Origin: an uncultured Bacilli bacterium
GTDB taxonomy: Bacteria; Bacillota_I; Bacilli_A; RF39; UBA660
DNA length: 64,000 nt
Direction of reading: 5' to 3'
Assembly: GCA_910584255.1 (NCBI GenBank)
Contig: CAJTXV010000001.1
Location: 81,411 to 145,410 of the forward strand
The notes beneath the pieces were generated by a model. That model had not been told where the DNA came from. It saw nothing but the letters and a program-made list of their open reading frames with translations, and searched no databases. Made by a program: the position numbers and the translations under genes. Positions 62,315 through 64,000 of this stretch are shown here, one piece after another; positions within the stretch are counted from its first letter, which is position 1; each line of letters opens with the position of its first letter.

Positions 62315-62401
62315 TATTTTCACTCCTTTCAGTTCATAAATAAATTGTAACTTAAAAAGTTTTATTATACCCGATTTTTCTTGCTAAGATCTGTCCATAT
62401 A

Positions 62402-62434
62402 ATTAAAAAGCAAATTCAATAATCTGCTCTTTAA
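62402..62434 (-). terminator. Terminator after the hydrolase gene
   Basis: On the minus strand AAAGAGCAGATT...AATTTGCTTTTT forms a stem with a wobble pair, ending in a T-run. It lies just beyond the stop at 62448. Confidence 0.55.
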
Positions 62435-62447
62435 ATTATAATTTGTG

Positions 62448-63077
62448 CTACTGATTATCTTTCCAGAATCCATAAATTATATTAGAAAGTTCTTTTGGAT
62501 TATCAATGTTAACTTCGTGTGATGAACTACTTATTATTTTAAATTCACTATTTTTTATACTATTATTTAATAATTTAGCACTTTCCATATTCACATTATC
62601 CTTAGATCCACATACAATTAAACACTTACAGTTTATTTTTTCCAAATCTTTTGCAATATTAAGATTGCTCATTGAATTAACTAAAGTAATAAATTCTCTT
62701 TTAGAACATCCCATCTTTTTAAATGTTGCCTTGGGCATTACATGAAATATTATACTTTGCATTTTAAATAGTGCTTTTGGTATTTTATATGGAGTACCAA
62801 TCAAGATAATGGAATTTACTTTTTCAGGATAATCTTTTACAAAGTTTAACGCTAATATTCCACCTAATGATAATCCACATAGATTTACTTTTTCTTTTTG
62901 ACTATTACAAAAATCAGAAAAAGCATTATACATATTTTTATAATTTACTGAAGTATTATCTGTTATTTCAAATAAACTAGGACATATTGTATCAATTCCA
63001 TTTTTCTTTAAATAAATAACCGTATTATCCCAACTTTGATTATTCTGTCCTAATCCATGAATTAAAATATTTTTCAT
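62448..63077 (-). CDS. Alpha/beta hydrolase
   Basis: 209 residues. Nucleophile elbow GLSLGG (about residue 70), oxyanion region HGLGQNNQSWD, acid in CGSKDNV and catalytic His in SSSHEVNI, so the triad is complete. No signal peptide. Substrate unknown. Confidence 0.88.
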   Translation of the reverse strand: MKNILIHGLGQNNQSWDNTVIYLKKNGIDTICPSLFEITDNTSVNYKNMYNAFSDFCNSQKEKVNLCGLSLGGILALNFVKDYPEKVNSIILIGTPYKIPKALFKMQSIIFHVMPKATFKKMGCSKREFITLVNSMSNLNIAKDLEKINCKCLIVCGSKDNVNMESAKLLNNSIKNSEFKIISSSSHEVNIDNPKELSNIIYGFWKDNQ

Positions 63078-63081
63078 ACTA

Positions 63082-63873
63082 TCAATCCTTTTTATTAAAA
63101 AATTGTTTTAATGCCATATAAGATGCAATTACTATCATAATTACAGAACAAATTACATTAGGTACATTACTATCATTATTAGGAATATCTAATACTTTTG
63201 CACAAAAATGATTCGTAAATATTGTAACAAACGATAACATAAATAAACTAATAGAAATCTTATAATAAAGGGCAATTTTAGTAAAAGTACATATTAAAAT
63301 GGAAATCCACAAAAAGATAAAAACAAATGAGGCAATTAGATAACTCTCTAATAACCAGTTTCCATTATTAACATAATTTATAATAAACAATAATATATAA
63401 ACTAAAATTGTAACAATAGCAGATATTTTACAAAATTTATATTTATTATTTTTAAGATAAACAGGAAGACTTGTTATAGAAAAAGAAATTAAAATTCCTA
63501 GCAAAACTATTAAAAACCAAGATATTTTATGATCTATTACTAAATTACAAATCAAGCAAGTAATAATTCCTATCAAATAACCAAAGTTTGTTATGTTAAA
63601 TAACCATTTTTTAATAGTTCTATATTTTTGAACTTCTCTTTTTTCTTTAGTCATAGCCTCATCATCACAGGCAGTAAAAAATTCGTGTTCTGATATATTT
63701 AATTCCTTACATAAATTAGTTATAACTGTTATATCTGGATAAGATACTCCTCGTTCCCATTTTGATATTGTTGTGGGAATTACATATAACTTGTTCGCAA
63801 GTTCTTCTTGAGTTAAACCTTTTTCTTTTCTTTTTTCGGCAATATATTTACCAAAATTTCTTTTATCTTGCAT
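63082..63873 (-). CDS. XRE regulator with C-terminal membrane domain
   Basis: 263 residues. XRE HTH at 12-50 (GLTQEELANKLYVIPTTISK), then about five or six membrane segments (from residue about 90). Membrane-tethered XRE proteins of this form are common in Bacillota near transport or stress genes. GAAAGGAG precedes the ATG. It is 4 bases from the hydrolase gene, so they probably share a transcript. Confidence 0.85.
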   Translation of the reverse strand: MQDKRNFGKYIAEKRKEKGLTQEELANKLYVIPTTISKWERGVSYPDITVITNLCKELNISEHEFFTACDDEAMTKEKREVQKYRTIKKWLFNITNFGYLIGIITCLICNLVIDHKISWFLIVLLGILISFSITSLPVYLKNNKYKFCKISAIVTILVYILLFIINYVNNGNWLLESYLIASFVFIFLWISILICTFTKIALYYKISISLFMLSFVTIFTNHFCAKVLDIPNNDSNVPNVICSVIMIVIASYMALKQFFNKKD

Positions 63874-63886
63874 AAAATACTTCTCC

Positions 63887-63925
63887 TTTCAAGAACTATT
63901 TTATTATCTACATCTATTTTTAACA
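63887..63925 (-). promoter_or_regulatory. Possible promoter of the XRE-membrane/hydrolase unit
   Basis: On the minus strand TTGTTA, 17-base spacer, TAAAAT lies just upstream of the GAAAGGAG site. A second TTGACA is seen near 63968 without a good -10. Confidence 0.4.
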
Positions 63926-64000
63926 ATGGCTAGTTAAGCCAGATGCAAATTGACTATCTAAGTTTTGTCAACACTAAATTTATATTAATATTATACCACG

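Noticed and set aside
1..64000. Alternative genetic code (TGA as tryptophan), suggested by the low GC and odd starts
   Set aside because: TGA ends many frames exactly at overlapping gene starts and TGG is used for conserved tryptophans.
1..64000. tRNA or rRNA genes
   Set aside because: I looked for tRNA-like cloverleaf ends and rRNA motifs in the gaps and saw none; an att site in a tRNA gene is not visible.

Overview
The window is AT-rich, about 70% or more A+T by eye. It uses the standard bacterial code with TGA as stop, AAGGAGG-type ribosome binding sites and sigma-A promoters, and carries sortase B, a T-box and Gram-positive T4SS proteins. This suggests a low-GC Bacillota, probably a gut Erysipelotrichia-, Clostridia- or uncultured Bacilli-type organism; the genus cannot be read from the sequence.

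Positions 1-43.6 kb form one long minus-strand block that reads as an integrative conjugative element (ICE). From its promoter-distal left end rightwards it holds: a large serine integrase cut by the window edge; sortase B; a run of small soluble proteins; a relaxase/MobC module with an oriT-like hairpin cluster; a tandem resolvase-fold protein; SSB; more small proteins; a T4SS core (CHAP hydrolase, VirB4, PrgI, TrbL, Maff2, VirD4, PcfB-like); a primase; an orphan DNA methyltransferase overlapping a PP-loop enzyme; an HD-GYP phosphodiesterase; and two very large surface proteins, one a likely sortase substrate.

Positions 43.8-57.9 kb hold regulators and possible cargo: an XRE/methyltransferase-fold fusion, an isoleucyl-tRNA synthetase with a GVHH signature behind an Ile T-box, a candidate small RNA, several small XRE proteins, a receiver protein, a CAP-domain surface protein, a sigma-like factor, a cold-shock protein, MazF and a phage-type repressor with divergent promoters. 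Its probable operator also occurs upstream of the T4SS gene maff2, so this region may belong to the same element. Positions 57.9-64 kb (AP2 protein, radical SAM, GNAT-YoaP, TetR, AraC, hydrolase, XRE-membrane protein) look like ordinary accessory or chromosomal genes.

Two observations stand out. About two dozen otherwise unrelated soluble proteins of the element end in the same short acidic tail, roughly E-E-x-E-I-E-K/R. It is absent from relaxase, MobC, the T4SS machinery, sortase and XRE proteins. It looks like a sorting signal, possibly for export through the conjugation channel. Second, five genes with good ribosome binding sites have no ATG, GTG or TTG at the expected place and seem to start at AUA (three) or AUU (two).
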